DNA of 64,000 nucleotides from Xiphophorus maculatus (lineage: Eukaryota > Chordata > Actinopteri > Cyprinodontiformes > Poeciliidae): the NCBI RefSeq assembly GCF_002775205.1, contig NC_036445.1, positions 1,446,802 through 1,510,801 on the forward strand, in the 5' to 3' direction. The translations under genes were made by a program, and so were the position numbers. This document shows positions 40,601 to 52,935 of the stretch, piece after piece. Position 1 is the stretch's first letter; the number at the start of each line of letters is the position of its first letter. The notes beneath the pieces were generated by a model. It worked only from the letters and a program-made list of their open reading frames with translations. It was not told the DNA's origin and made no database searches.

Positions 40601-43600
40601 CTTAGATTTTAATCAGTTTAATTTGTATTTTGGTTGTTCAGTTCCCCAGTTACAAAACTTTCATTATAGATCATATAGTAATTGTTTAAGATAGTGTTAT
40701 ATATAAAATATAGTGTTAGTATTTGTTTGGGTGTTTCTTTATGCTGCTCAAATGATTTTAGTTTGATTTTGTTTTAATTTAAGACTCTTCATCTTAACTA
40801 AAGTGTAATCATTTTAGTGTTAACAAGCAATTAGCCAAAGATCTCTACTTATGTAAATTCTTCATGAAGATTGTTCATCTGGCATGAATCAATTCATCAT
40901 TAATTATGATTTTTTTTGATGGTTAATTACATTTATCTATGCTAAAAAATGCAACTTGATGGGTTCTGCCCCGAAATGTTGATTTTCAGATACAGATTTG
41001 GAAAAAATCAGAGCCTATTGCACTGAACCCCACTAAAAACCTCCTGGATACTCCAACAAATATTGATTTCTGAACTCTTCCTGAGTTCAAACATTAATAT
41101 TGTTGTTTCTAAATCAATACCAACTTGTTTTCTTTGCATTATTTGAGATCTGAAAGCACTGCATCTTTTTTGTTATTTTGACCATTTCTCATTTTCTGCT
41201 AATAAATACAAAATCTTTGCTGGGAATTTTGGAGACATGTTGTCAGAAGTTCATAGAAAAAAAGAACAATGTTCATTTTACTCAAACATAAACCTATAAA
41301 AAGTAAAATCATTTTTGCAGTGGTCTCTTACTTTTTTCCAGAGCTGTAGATATTAGAAGAAAACTGCAACCAGACAATAATAAATAAATCCTTTTTCAGT
41401 CAATGAACATTAAACATTTAAGCTTTGGTGCTGCAAGCGTTAGAGAGATTAGGTGCGATTGCACAAACACTACATTTCCTGCCATGCCAGGCTTATTTTG
41501 GTGCCACAGATGTGGAAACAGAAACTGTTTGTAGTAACACAGAGGAAACCTATCTCTATATTGGGGCTAGAATAGTTTCCTATGTGATAAGAAGAAGTTG
41601 TTTGATAAATTTGCAGCTTTGTGTGCAAAAGTACAGAAGGAGCCTAAAGTCTGTAGAGTAAAGTTTTAGTGTCTAACTTGGTTGGATGTGCAGAGAAGCT
41701 TTATTTCACCTGTAGTGGACGGCGGCGGCGGCGTGGGCTTGGTGGTCGTTGGGGCAGGCTCACAAAATGTGCAGGACGCGTCTTTGCATCTGTAGCCAGC
41801 TCTGCACTTGCAAACAGTGTTTTGGGTTCGTGTGCAGTTTGACACAATCTCAAAGTTAGCTGCCAAAGACAAAAGAAACAGTCATGTTTGAATATACATC
41901 ACTTAAAAGAGACTATTCAGACTTAGTGACTTAACGGGAATGTACTGCAAGAGAGTGACTTTGTATTCTATGTATAAGATGGTCCAAAATGACTCAGATT
42001 TTTGTTTCAAGTTATCAGACAGATTTATTATCACATCTTCTTTAGAAGAATTCATGGCTGGTATTTCTTAGTGAAAGCATCGTTTCGATTTGATGAAACA
42101 TTTTCTTTCTTTCAAAGAAGCCACAGCTTGTGTGTTCAAAATTAGCAAACAGAAAGCTGTCTAAATTACTTCCACAGAGCTAGAGTCATAACAAAATATG
42201 AATGTTTATGAGACATTTTCAGTTATAATTTATCAAAAAACAAAGAGAACAAGTAGGAGTAAGGTGATCTGATGATACCCTCATTCATAAATCAATTCCT
42301 TTACTGCACAAATGTTTCATATTAAAGAGCAAAACTTCCACCTGGAAGATTTTCTGATTTCACTTTAAAATATTAAAAGGAAACGTTGGTAGGAAAGTTC
42401 CTCCCTTCAATGTGACAGACATGTACAGAGCAGCTTTTAACGTTTCAAAGCCTGGTTTATTAAATATTTGTGATTTAAAACTTATTAGGTGCTTGTCAAA
42501 AAACAAAACCTTTCAATATATTGTTTGGTTTTCTGAAGTATTGGTTCCATAATTGATACATTTAACTTTTCACGTCAGACCACTATAACAACCTAATAAA
42601 AGGGGTAAATGTGGATCAGGAGGAAGAGTATAGTTGTTTTGCAATCCAGAAGTTGTAGTTTTGAATCCAACTTCATCTTAGCAGGTGTATGAAGGTTTAC
42701 TAGAGTGATCATGGTGTTAGCGTAATGTGGCTTTAAGTCTTATGTGTATGATAGTAGAAGCATTGTAAAAGTTAAGTCCACATTGAAAACATGAACAGTT
42801 GTGTTTTAAAATGCTTTCCACATTATTTATCTTATTACTTTTAGACAAAGTGTTAACTTTGTGTAAAATGTGAAAGTTTCCGATGAATGAATTGAGGTTT
42901 TTCTGTCATTGAAAGGTTAAAAGGTTTTATAAAACCGTCAAGAAGCTGATCTTTGGACTTTTTTTTTCTTCTTCTTTTGCTTTGCAAACTGCAAACTGTT
43001 AACAGTTTGCAGTTTGCGTTAAAGATCCAAAGCACAACAGAAACAGTCGTGCTGCAAGGTCAGCAAGTTAAATCTTTCTGTGGGTTGAATCATTTCCACC
43101 TAAATTCGTTTCCATTCACTTTAATTGACATGGAGCCCCTGTGTGTGTAGTTTTTTGACATTTTCAACACCCACCTTCCTCTTGCTAGATTCTAAAACAG
43201 ATAAATGAACTTTTAAGAAGTTTTCATGAAAAACACATTTCACACAGATTCTCCTAAAGGGGAAAAAAAACTTGCAATATTAAAAAATGAAAGCCTCCAA
43301 ATGTAAACATTGCTATTTCAGACTGAGAACAGAGAATGTTTTCACTTTGGTGCTGATTCTCTTTTATGTTTTCCACTGTGACATTTAGAAATAAGGCAGA
43401 TAGGTTATTTTTGCTCACCTGTAGCAGCGGAGAGACATTTGCATCAGTATATTTTTCCATTTGCTATTTTGGTGTAATTTATGTTTTTTTACTTTTCACT
43501 TACATAAAAACGGTCTGCTTCTAGGAGGGCTGCAAACATGACTCTCTCCCCTAGCCTTCATTACAGATGGTTTCACAGACCCCCCATGTCTCTCCTCCGT

Positions 43601-44775
43601 TTCATCTCTTTCTGACTGTCTGCCCCCCTTGGTGCATAAACAGGGAAATCCCCTCAGATATAACAGTTTATTTCTGCTGGTAAGCTTCTCTGAAATCATG
43701 ATCCACCGCCAGAACTGAGTAACATTCAACTGTCTGACTTCTACAGGTCTTTTGCAATGAAACTGGTAAAATTTTGCGGTAAGAGCAGCAGATTACTCAC
43801 TCTCACACATCACGCTCTGATCGCAGAGTCAGAGTTCACACAGAGAAACCTGGACCACAAGGTTGTATAAAGAAGAAGAGACAGTGGAGTGTGTGAAGCT
43901 GTGAGTATCTTTACAGTAATGCTTGATCATGCATATGTTCAAAACAAAACCAGTCTATATCTACTCTGATTGTTTGGCGATAGTGTTGTAGTCAAAGCGG
44001 ATCCTGCTGATGTCAGAGCTTACTAACCAGTTTTACGTTTTTACTGGTGACACATCATTTATCAAAAAAAAGTAATTTCATGAGACATGGACATCAATAG
44101 CTCAGATTAAAATACTGCAAGTCTTCCCATCCACGTTTACTGTAATGCTTCCTACCTTTCTTGCAAACATCACAGACATTGCAGTTCCCTTCCAGGTTGT
44201 AGATATTTGCGTACCGATTTTCAGCGCAGGGCTCACATTCAATGTCACAACTAGTTTCTGAGCGTCTAATGTAACGATAACCTGGAGCAAACACAGAGCA
44301 GTTTATGGTTAATGACATTGACACTAGGCACTTTAAAATCCATAAATATAAAAGCAATGTCACACTACCTGGCCGACACATTGGACAACATAACGTGGGA
44401 TTGCGAATCGGCCATTTATATTCCCTGTCGTTGCACTCGATGGCGACCCCAGAGGAGAAGAAGGAGAGACTCCACAGCAAGGAGAACATGAGATAACAGA
44501 GATGCAGCATCTGGGAAGCAGCAAATACAGGGAAGAAGAAGAAGAAGAGGTGGAGAAGGCAGATTGTTGATTGTGTCAGGTAAGAGCAGATGCTACTGCA
44601 GAAAGGTTGTGAGAAAAAGAAGATGACTTTTATTGGTTGGTTTCCTTCACATAGAAACAATTACTATTTAAAACTGATTTTGTAAAACCTCTGAATGTTT
44701 CCTTTTGTTTATCAATCCAATTAAAAAGTTAATACATCATGAAGAAGATGAAGATATGTTGCCTGTACTCACCAT
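37654..44775 (-). CDS. cd27: TNF receptor superfamily member, CD27-like (235 aa)
   Basis: Type I co-stimulatory receptor of lymphocytes. Exons in gene order: ATG at 44775-44773 (end of exon 1), 44510-44369, 44281-44156, 41859-41710, 39306-39250, 39152-39048, 37778-37654; 708 nt, frame closed at TAA. Signal peptide 1-24; CRD1 holds CCPMCRPG, CRD2 CDIECEPC and CNVCDVC, CRD3 NCTRTQNTVCKCRAGYRC then CTFCEP, close to CD27's NCTITANAECACRNGWQC. A Thr/Pro stalk follows, then a membrane segment at about 163-181. The short tail holds PVQE (217-220), a TRAF2/3/5 motif matching CD27's PIQE, directly followed by VCGKCDHCIDLC. The stalk exon may start at 39303 instead (NAGNAG). TNFRSF9 (4-1BB) is the main alternative; cysteine pattern and the GAPDH/IFFO1/TNFRSF1A neighbourhood favour CD27. 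Confidence 0.82.
37963..38294. mobile_element. hAT-type short inverted-repeat element, 332 bp
   Basis: Ends are 'tagggatgcaccgat' and the reverse complement of 'tagggctgcaccgat', 15 bp with one mismatch, a terminal sequence typical of fish hAT elements. Internal 'gatcggtgaacagtcgat' and 'aaagatcgatcag' add sub-terminal repeats. No transposase. It sits in the last intron of cd27. Confidence 0.7.
40255..40350 (+). repeat. Small irregular array of 'acattgatta/c' words
   Basis: Between about 40288 and 40345 the words cattgattc, cattgatta (x3) recur every 12-13 bases; further looser copies follow to about 40500. In a cd27 intron. Confidence 0.5.
40996..41347. mobile_element. Short inverted-terminal DNA element, about 350 bp
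   Basis: Begins with 'cagatttggaaaaaatcaga' and ends with 'ttttttccagagctgtag', giving inverted ends. The right half matches 1-177 and the left half matches 52784-52935. No transposase frame. In a cd27 intron. Confidence 0.65.
42984..43017. repeat. Perfect 34-bp palindrome
   Basis: Left arm 'gcaaactgcaaactgtt' is followed without a spacer by its exact reverse complement. The centre is gttaac. It follows a polypyrimidine stretch in a cd27 intron. Confidence 0.95.
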
Positions 44776-44880
44776 GAAGGAGAAGCTGACAGAAGAAGAT
44801 GCTACCTGGGACCCTCTGACTGTAAGACTGAGAAAGTAGCTGAAGTGTGTCAGGGGACTCTTCTCTTAAAATGTCACAAG
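44776..44880 (-). promoter_or_regulatory. cd27: cd27 5' leader and likely core promoter
   Basis: On the minus strand the leader ends 'agcttctccttcATG' before donor gtgagt. A 'ttttaag' TATA-like word lies near 44865-44871, upstream of the leader. The leader length is inferred. Confidence 0.4.
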
Positions 44881-47200
44881 TGACTCATCACGAAACCTGT
44901 CTATTTAGTCTGTTTTCTTTTGCTCTCATCCTCTAGCTGCCGCTCCTCCCTGGACCCTCGACATCTGTGCACAACAACATGCACCCCCAACCGAGAACAG
45001 CCTCCATGTTTTTCCATCTTCTGTCTCGTTTCGTCCAAATACGAACTTTTGGCTGAAAACAGTCTGACACTTTCCCCTTTTTCATTACTTTCCTTTTTTT
45101 CTTTTCTCTGCTTCCTTGTTGTCATGTTGCTTGATGATGAGTGTAAATGATTATGTACTACTCATCTAACCCCAACCCATTTGATTATACTTACAAAGAA
45201 CTGAGAAAGATAAACATTCAAAGAAGTGACTGATGATTAGTTCTGCAACTTCATGAACACTTCAGTTGATACTAAGTTAAGGTATCTTAGTCACTTTTAA
45301 TTCATAGAGTGAGTAACATTAATATTGAACATGTCAGTGTTTACTTAATGATTAAAAAGTGCATCATAAAAGTTTATGGTAAACCCAAAGAAATAATACC
45401 AAGCAAGTAAAGAATACACCAAAAAAAAAGCATAAAAGGCCAAGATTACCATTGACATTTCTAATTACATAGAAAACAATCTTGTGCCCTGTTCTCAATA
45501 TTCTTAGCATAAACTGGTTTAGTCCTAAATATTGACCAACCAGAAATGTTTCTCATCATTGACGTTTTGCAGAAGAAGTATTGCATAATGGTAAAAAGAG
45601 CTGGACGATCTCTCAAAACCGTCACAACGTCACTGTTGCAAAACACACTGATGCTACTTTCAGCGACCAGACACTTTGAGCTGTCTTGTTCCTGAAAATG
45701 TGCTATATAAATAAAATTACCTTATCTTACTAGTTAGACACATTTTGAGCTTCTGAATGTGTCACTGAGCGCAAAATCATCTCAATTTGTAATCTCGTAA
45801 CTCCTCGGAAGATTTCAGTCTACAATCTGAAGTGCTGTTTTTCAACAGGAAACACAGAAAGACTTAGCATAACAAGTACAGTTCTTTCATGAAAATACTA
45901 AATAATGCACTTAACAGCAATGGCTTCATACATACTCACGACGCAAGACTCCACTTCTGAAGTGAAGAAAGTTCTCTGTTAGTAAACCTGTAAGCTCTAT
46001 TAATATAATCATGCACTTCCCCTTTTCCCTTTATCATAGCCCCAACTTTGCCCACAAGAACAATTGTGTTTAGAAATATCTCTGCAACTAGTGTCAATAC
46101 TGCGCTGTGCAACAATAAGGCTGAGAAAGTTTTAGAGATCTTATATTGAGATGCTTTGTGATAATAAGAAAACTTTTGATCTTTTTTACCACCAAAGTTT
46201 TTACCACCAAACCAGCTGATAATTGTTACCAGATGTTAACTGTTTTAGAAATACTGACAAATTGCAATTGATTTGTTTGCTTTTAATGCTTTATGCAGCT
46301 TTTTTTCTTCACATGTTCATTACTTACTAATCAGTTTAATGACACGTAGCTTAGTGGAGTTATTAATTTCTTTATCTTTGTATGTGTGGATTAGTGAGAT
46401 TCATACAAACATCTGATGTGATTTAGCTCAATTAGAAAACTGTTAATGTGTTCAAGTTACTTTCCTCAGCTCAAATACTGAACTTTAGCTATGATTTCTT
46501 TGGTATCCATGAATAAAACATTGTAGTTTTTACCACTAAGTTAGATAACAACAACAAGTCTTATTAGTCATGGGGTTTTTTTAGTCTGGTGTATTTATTT
46601 ACTTACTTGCACTGCCTTTGAGAGTTGCTAATTTATGCAGAAACAGAATCTTGTCAGACTAAGTTACCAAATAATGTGATGGTATTGAGAATACTGCAGA
46701 CAGCAGACATGTCAGCCAGCAACTTGTCAAATGCATGCAGACAAATACAAGGTTAGATGTGTTTTAACGTTGCATTCTGTTATAATCCTGAGGTGTGATT
46801 CAGTTTTTCTAGTGAATGTGAGTCAACTTCCTTTTCTGTTAGCAGTTTCTTCTCATAAGGAGCTACAGTTTGACCATCAGTGCATGGTGATTGACTTTTA
46901 CTGTTACCATCCAGCCCCTTGTGCCAGCGATGGTTAGCTCTACAGTTTTCTGAGTAATTTACAGCAGCTTGATTTCATACTTACCTTGTTCCTTGAATGC
47001 TCCCAGGTCGATGAAGACACTAAACTTCTGGACTCCGTTCTCTCACTAGCTTTCACTCTCCACCTATCGTATCCTCTTCTGGACCTTTACATGTCCCCCA
47101 ACTAGACACCAGAAACATCTGCTGACCAGGACTTTATCGAGTCTCAGCTTACCCTGTTTCCACCCTCCTCTCCTTCCTTCAAACTGTAAAATCCAATCAA
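44881..47200. other. cd27-tnfrsf1a intergenic, no gene recognised
   Basis: AT-rich. A repeat tail at about 45655-45725 ('ctgaaaatgtgctatataaa') is shared with 22680-22745. No exon-like coding stretch seen. Confidence 0.45.
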
Positions 47201-47204
47201 ATCA

Positions 47205-47995
47205 GACTTTATTTATGTAGCTCATTTCAGCAACAAGGCCGTTCAAAGTGCTTTACATCATAAAAACATAAAAGCATTGTCCAGAAACCAGAAGCAAAAG
47301 TTAGATTTTGTCAAAAGCCATCATCAAGATCATCAATGCTTGTCGAATATGTTGGTCAGTGTTCCAGTGATTATGTTTAAAAAGCAACTGTAAACAGGTG
47401 GGCTTTTATTCTAGACTTAAGGGTACTCAGTGTTTCAGCTGTTTTCCAGTTTTCTGGAAGTTTGTTCCAGATTTGTGGTGCATAGAAGCTCAATGCTGCT
47501 TCTCCATGTTTGGTTCTAGTTCTGGGATGCAGTACAGACAGAAAATATTTAATTTTCTGAAAGTATGAAAGTATTGTGGTGCTAAACCTTTGACAACTTT
47601 ATTATCTAACTATAGAATTTTATAATCTATTCTTTGAGCTACAGGGAAACTGAAGCTCAAAGAGCTACAATGTGAAGTGTAAGGACTTTAAAATTGGGAG
47701 CAACAGCGTTCTGGATCAGCTGTCTGAGTTTTTAGACAGACCTGTGAAGACACTGTTGCAATAATAAATGTGACTAAAGATAAAGTCATGGATGATTTTC
47801 TCCAGATCTTGCTGGGAAAATCATCCCCATGAAGAAGGAAATATTCTTCAGGTGATAGAAGACCGGTGTTGTAAGTGTCTTTATATGACTCTGAAGGTTC
47901 ATGTTTGAGTCAATCACCACACCTAGATTTTGGGGCTGATCACTAGTTGAGAGTCACCTGGTAACGTCTTAATGTGGAGCTTTGCTTCCTCTTCC
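47205..47995 (-). repeat. Longer copy of the dispersed repeat also at 310-960
   Basis: Contains 'agactttatttatgtagctc', 'caaagtgctttacatcataa' and the blocks shared with 310-960. A further piece lies at 53412-53470 ('aagtttatttgtgtagcaca'). Non-coding. Strand is arbitrary. Confidence 0.6.
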
Positions 47996-50900
47996 AGACG
48001 CTGCAGAACCCTGAACCCAGAAAAACCTCCTTCAAATGCTTTTCTTGTAATTAAACTCTCAGTCTGTGATTCTGTATGTGGGTCAGAAAACTAAGCTTAA
48101 ACATTAGCTGCTCTTGAGGTGTAAAGATAAAATAGAAACAGGTCACGTACAACCCGTTTATAACTCGGTGTAATCGCTATTCTTGTTGCAGCTTGTTGAC
48201 TGCGTATTATTTTATGTGCGTGTGTGACTGTGTGTCAAGATCACACAATTACACACTGACATTTTTTAATGAATATCTGGTGTATTTCATTTAGTTTTTA
48301 AAATAGTAGAAAAGGGAATCAGGTTAAGAAAACACCACTGAGATGAATCCTTCCGGCTCCAGCAGAGAGCCCAGTTCTCAGTCCTGCCAGAAGATGCAGC
48401 TCTTATGCTGCTGCCCTTCAAGCTGCTGCAGTATTTAGTCACTCTACACTGATAAATCACTGACACGTCATTCCTAGACTGTTTTTATCGGAACAGAGAG
48501 GGGAAGGCTCTAAAACGACTGAATTTATTGAAAATGTGCTATTAAAGAAGCAAAAGGTTTAAAAGGTTGATTAAATTAATGAACAGTTAAACTTTTCTTT
48601 CCTTGTTGCTTAGGGGGGATTTGCCATAAATCTGTAAATGTCTCATAAATTATGGTCACACTTTCTGATTCTCAATGTTTGTGATGGATACTATGTGTAA
48701 TAAGAGTGAAAAATGAAGAATTTAAATGTTGTAGGACTGCTGTTCAACACAACTACTGTACACTACAAAGGTATTAGCACCCTCCAGAGGTTTTCAAATG
48801 CCACCTATAAGATTTACATGAGTGTTTGTTTGGTTACTGGAACCCCCTTTATCTCATTTCAACAATAAACAGCTAATTTTCCACATGCTGATAGAAATTT
48901 GCATATAAAGCATACCTGAATATTTAGAAACTGCAGGACAGAATGATGCTGTGTTCAATTTGTTTCAAAAGTCAGACGTGGGAATGATGTTGGAGTTAAA
49001 TGTGTTTCTGTCACAAGTTTTGTTACTTGTGTGACTAGTCCAGCTGCTATTAGCAACCCTAGTTTTTGTTTCTGTCTAACACTGGCTCAAACAACCAGAA
49101 ATGCAGATAAAAAAACTCATTTTACTGCAGTAAATTTAGCTATGTTTTATATGTGCAGCAGTCATATCTGATACTGAACTGAGGATAGTTCAGGGTCTCT
49201 GACTCGGGTGGAAATTTTATTTTGTTCTAACTTTTAATTGGAAAGTCCATCTTCAAATTGAGCAAACGGTGTTTTCTTAAGCTGATTCCCTTTTCTACTG
49301 TATTAAAAACTAAATGAGTAAATGAATAATGGTACAGTATTAGTTTATAACCTTTAGTTGTAAACTAACAACTAATAATCTTTACTAATAACTGTAAAGG
49401 TTATTAGTTTATCAGTATTCATTACTCTGTGACCTTTGATAATCAATACAGCTGTGATTTTGGGCTCAGATGCATCTTATTCACACCGATACTGGAGAAT
49501 AGATGTGTATGTCTTAAACTTAGACATATTTTTCAGATTATTATTTGCAAGACTCTTTGAAAAGCAATATTATTTTCCTTCCACTCCACAACTGTGATGT
49601 ACTTTGTGTTTGTCAGCCACATAAAATATGAATTGAATATATTAAAGTTTATGGTTGCCATATGGCAGGATGTGATGTAGTTAACAGTGTGTTGGAAATT
49701 TGTAACGGATACGTAATTCGCAAAGTTTTATGATTAGCAGACTATAGTCTGGTCTGAATTATGCTCCATTAATTGAAGTTTGTTTAAGATGCAATTTGTC
49801 ATTCATGAAGCTTCTCCATTTTGAAGTTTCTAATTAAAAAGTCCAAATCTTTTCTGATTTCACTCTCTTGACTCCTATATCGTCGTTATTGTATTTTAAG
49901 TCTCCCCTCTTTAGTCCTGGTGGTCTTTTTTTGATTCAATCAAGCTTCTCTCTTAACGAGTCCATCCACTGACTCCAACTCTAACGGAAAATGAGTGTAA
50001 GTTACCGCCCTAAAGAAAAATCATATCCAGAGTGGCAAGATCACATGGTTACCACCAAACTTCCTTCAATGACGGGGCAACTTGTAGTAGGTGTGAGAAC
50101 TTCTAGAGGTGAGCAGTAGTAGCCACCAGATTCTCTACTCTGTACACACCCTTTCCGAAAACCAGACCTTGTAACTACGTCTTAGTTGACTCTGCAAGAG
50201 TCTTTTTTGGACACAAGTGGTGCCAACTTTCAACATCATCAAACTGATAAGAGGAAGGCATGGATGAGCTCATTTTTCTCAGAAGCCAGGCCACCAAACG
50301 TGACCTTCTTTCAACCATAACTGCAGCCCAAAAAGTTTTAAAGGGGCTGCCTCGGGGGATCTGCGGCTCTAAACCAACAGTAACATTCAATCAGAGTACG
50401 CAGATGAGTGGATCAGCGATGACTGAGCATCAAACTGCTCTGAAGTGACTGAGAGCTAACCAGCTCATACTAATCTAGAGGTTTCAGTATTACCAACTGC
50501 TTGACCGTAAGGATTAGTACGTTTGAACAGAATTTAACATTAAGCTGTACCAGGAACATGTTGACATTTCTGTAATAAAGTAAACAGTCAATCATAAGCC
50601 ACAGTTTTACGCCAGTCCCCACAACTTTCTTAAAGTGTGACTGTGTGGGAAACTAAGCACTGTATTTTTACGCTGAATGCATGCAAAGCGCCTGTACGCT
50701 AACAAAGGCTTAACCTGAAACCAGTTAGAGGAAGAGCTGAGATGAAGAGGCCTTTCTTTGTTTGCTAAGGAAGGATGTGGTTTTTCTGATGAAGCATTCT
50801 ATTTTTCTTTGTTGAATGATCTTTCATTTTTCCCTCCCTTATACAAGGTGTCCTGTCAGGAAAGTCTACTCTGATTAAAAATTATCTTCTAAAAACAATT

Positions 50901-52130
50901 TGTACGGCTCAGCTACACATCACTGCACTTTGAACCTTCACCAATTGATTCTGTATTGGCTGGTTTGACCACATCTTTGACCAAATAAAAGATGTGGTCA
51001 AAGTCTACATTTTGATATTTATTTAATCACATGGACTAATTTTAAAATAAAAAATAATAATTTTATTTTGGTTCTCTTGGAGTTACTGTTTTTGAGATTT
51101 CTTCCGAGCAACATGTAGAAATAAACCGCTATTTTAACACTTTTTAAAACTATTTTTCCTCTTTTTTACGTTTTCCACTGAATAAATCCCGCCATCATAA
51201 GTTAATCGTGTGAGATAAGGTCTATTGAGTAACAAGTTGTACCCAAATTGGCCACAGGAGGTCAGTAAATCCCACATAATGTATTTCTTTTTAATTTTAG
51301 AGAACTTAAATGCATGAGAGGAAGGAATAAAAATACTCAGCATGTGGGATGGATTTAGACTTTGTATCATCTTAGCAGTAACTAATTGTGAAAGTGGATT
51401 TTATAAAAGTTACATAAACTCCTCAACTGTTTTTTTATGCAGGAGAAATAGCTTAACTAATATCCACACGCATGGAAAGACACAAAATATAGAACTGGAA
51501 GTTCTTGTCTGAAGCTCATGTTTGTGTAAGCAAAAATAAAAGTTCTAAAATTGTGAGGAATGAAAAAGGTAATGCATGGTTTAATCTTACTGTCAGAAAG
51601 AAAAGTGCATGGACAATTACACAGAGCTGAGTTATATTGCAGGGTGTTGCTTATAAACCTCTCATTACAGAGATTGATGGATGTGGAGAAACTCAGAAGC
51701 GCAAAGTTTACTGGCAATGGTCTCTAAAGTGGGAAATGTTGTGATTCATCTGCATCCAGTCATTGATAAAAGATTTATTTGCTAAATGTAGCCGGAGACA
51801 CCGCCAAAAGGTTTTCACATGATGACCACTGATTCTGGAGTGGCACACAAAAATCCAAAGTCAAAATGCAATTTTAGTTTAGTTCTGCTTTTGTCATTTA
51901 TAAAGAGGTAAAGGTGAGGTTGAAGTGCACTACGCGCTGCGCAAAGTAAAGAAAATATATAAGCAAAGATAAAAGAAATAAATATCAAACAAATCAATTA
52001 GTACATACATTTAAATGTACATTACATGATAGTTTGAGGTTCTTTTATTTCACCAAGAAGTTGAGAGCAATAGATTTTGTCCAGTACATTTAAAGCATAA
52101 TTAAAATTCTGAGTCGCAGAGGTTAAACTT
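47996..52130. other. Gene-poor stretch, nothing recognised apart from a hairpin
   Basis: No reading frame here carries recognisable domains and I see no splice-bounded coding segment. The hairpin at 50964-51002 is listed separately. Confidence 0.4.
50964..51002. repeat. Inverted repeat: 15-bp perfect stem, 9-base loop
   Basis: 'tttgaccacatcttt' (50964-50978) pairs exactly with 50988-51002. No T-tract or neighbouring gene suggests a terminator role. Confidence 0.9.
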
Positions 52131-52445
52131 AGAAAAAATTAGAACCTCATTGTATCATCATATCACAATAAAGTGAAACTTATCATACATATTAATTATA
52201 TGCTGAATCATATATTTTAAGTGTTAAATTCTGTTAATTTAATAATTGCAGTTTAAAGTGAATGGAAACCCAAAATTGAAGTACATGATTGCATGTACTT
52301 TACAGTCACTGCTTGGTTGTGGCTCCTTTTGCATTAGTTACTGCATCAATGCAGCATGGCATGGAAACGTCCCTCTTCCAAGGTGGTAAGGAAGTCCAGG
52401 TTTTTTAATAGTGACATTCAACTTGTTTGGTGTAGCATATATCAT

Positions 52446-52740
52446 CATCCATCCATCCATTTTCTAACACCCTTGTCCCTAGTGGGGTCTGGGCGAGAGG
52501 CGGGGTCACCCTGGACAGGTCGCCAGTCAGGACACACAACCATGCACCCACACAGGGAGAATTTAGAGAGACCAATTAACCTGACAGTCATGTTTTTGGA
52601 CTGTGGGAGGAAGCCGGAGTACCACATGCACAGGGAGAACATGCAAACTCCATGGTTCTGGTTCGATACCCGGGCCGGGAATCGAACCCAGGACCTTCTT
52701 GCTTCAAGGCAACAGTGCTACCAACTGCAGCCTCACATAT
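52446..52740 (+). repeat. ccatccatcc dispersed fish repeat
   Basis: Starts 'catccatccatccattttct', then 'ggtcaccctggacaggtcgc', 'tttggactgtgggaggaagc' and 'gaacccaggaccttcttgc', ending 'caacagtgctaccaactgc'. This is one of the commonest repeats in spiny-rayed fish genomes. Inserted in the older element around it. Confidence 0.7.
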
Positions 52741-52783
52741 AGCATCAGATTTGCCTAAATGATATTGTGTGTTGTGCTTAATA

Positions 52784-52935
52784 CAGCTCTGGAAAAAACG
52801 AAGAGCCCACTGCACTGAAAACCTCCTGGTTATTCCACCAGAATAAAAACTCTTCCTGAATTAAAACATTAGTATTGTGCCCATTTCTTAATGAATATGA
52901 ACTTGTTTTCTTTGCATTATTTGAGGTCTGACTGT
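52784..52935 (+). mobile_element. Half copy of the cagctctggaaaaaa element
   Basis: 'cagctctggaaaaaacgaag' to 'ttgcattatttgaggtctga' matches 40996-41160. The other half is missing. Inserted in the older element around it. Confidence 0.65.

Noticed and set aside
43850-43905. Plus-strand TATA-like word followed by a donor-like gtgagt within a cd27 intron, suggesting an antisense transcript
   Set aside because: Only two weak signals and no coding or downstream acceptor; not enough to claim a transcript.
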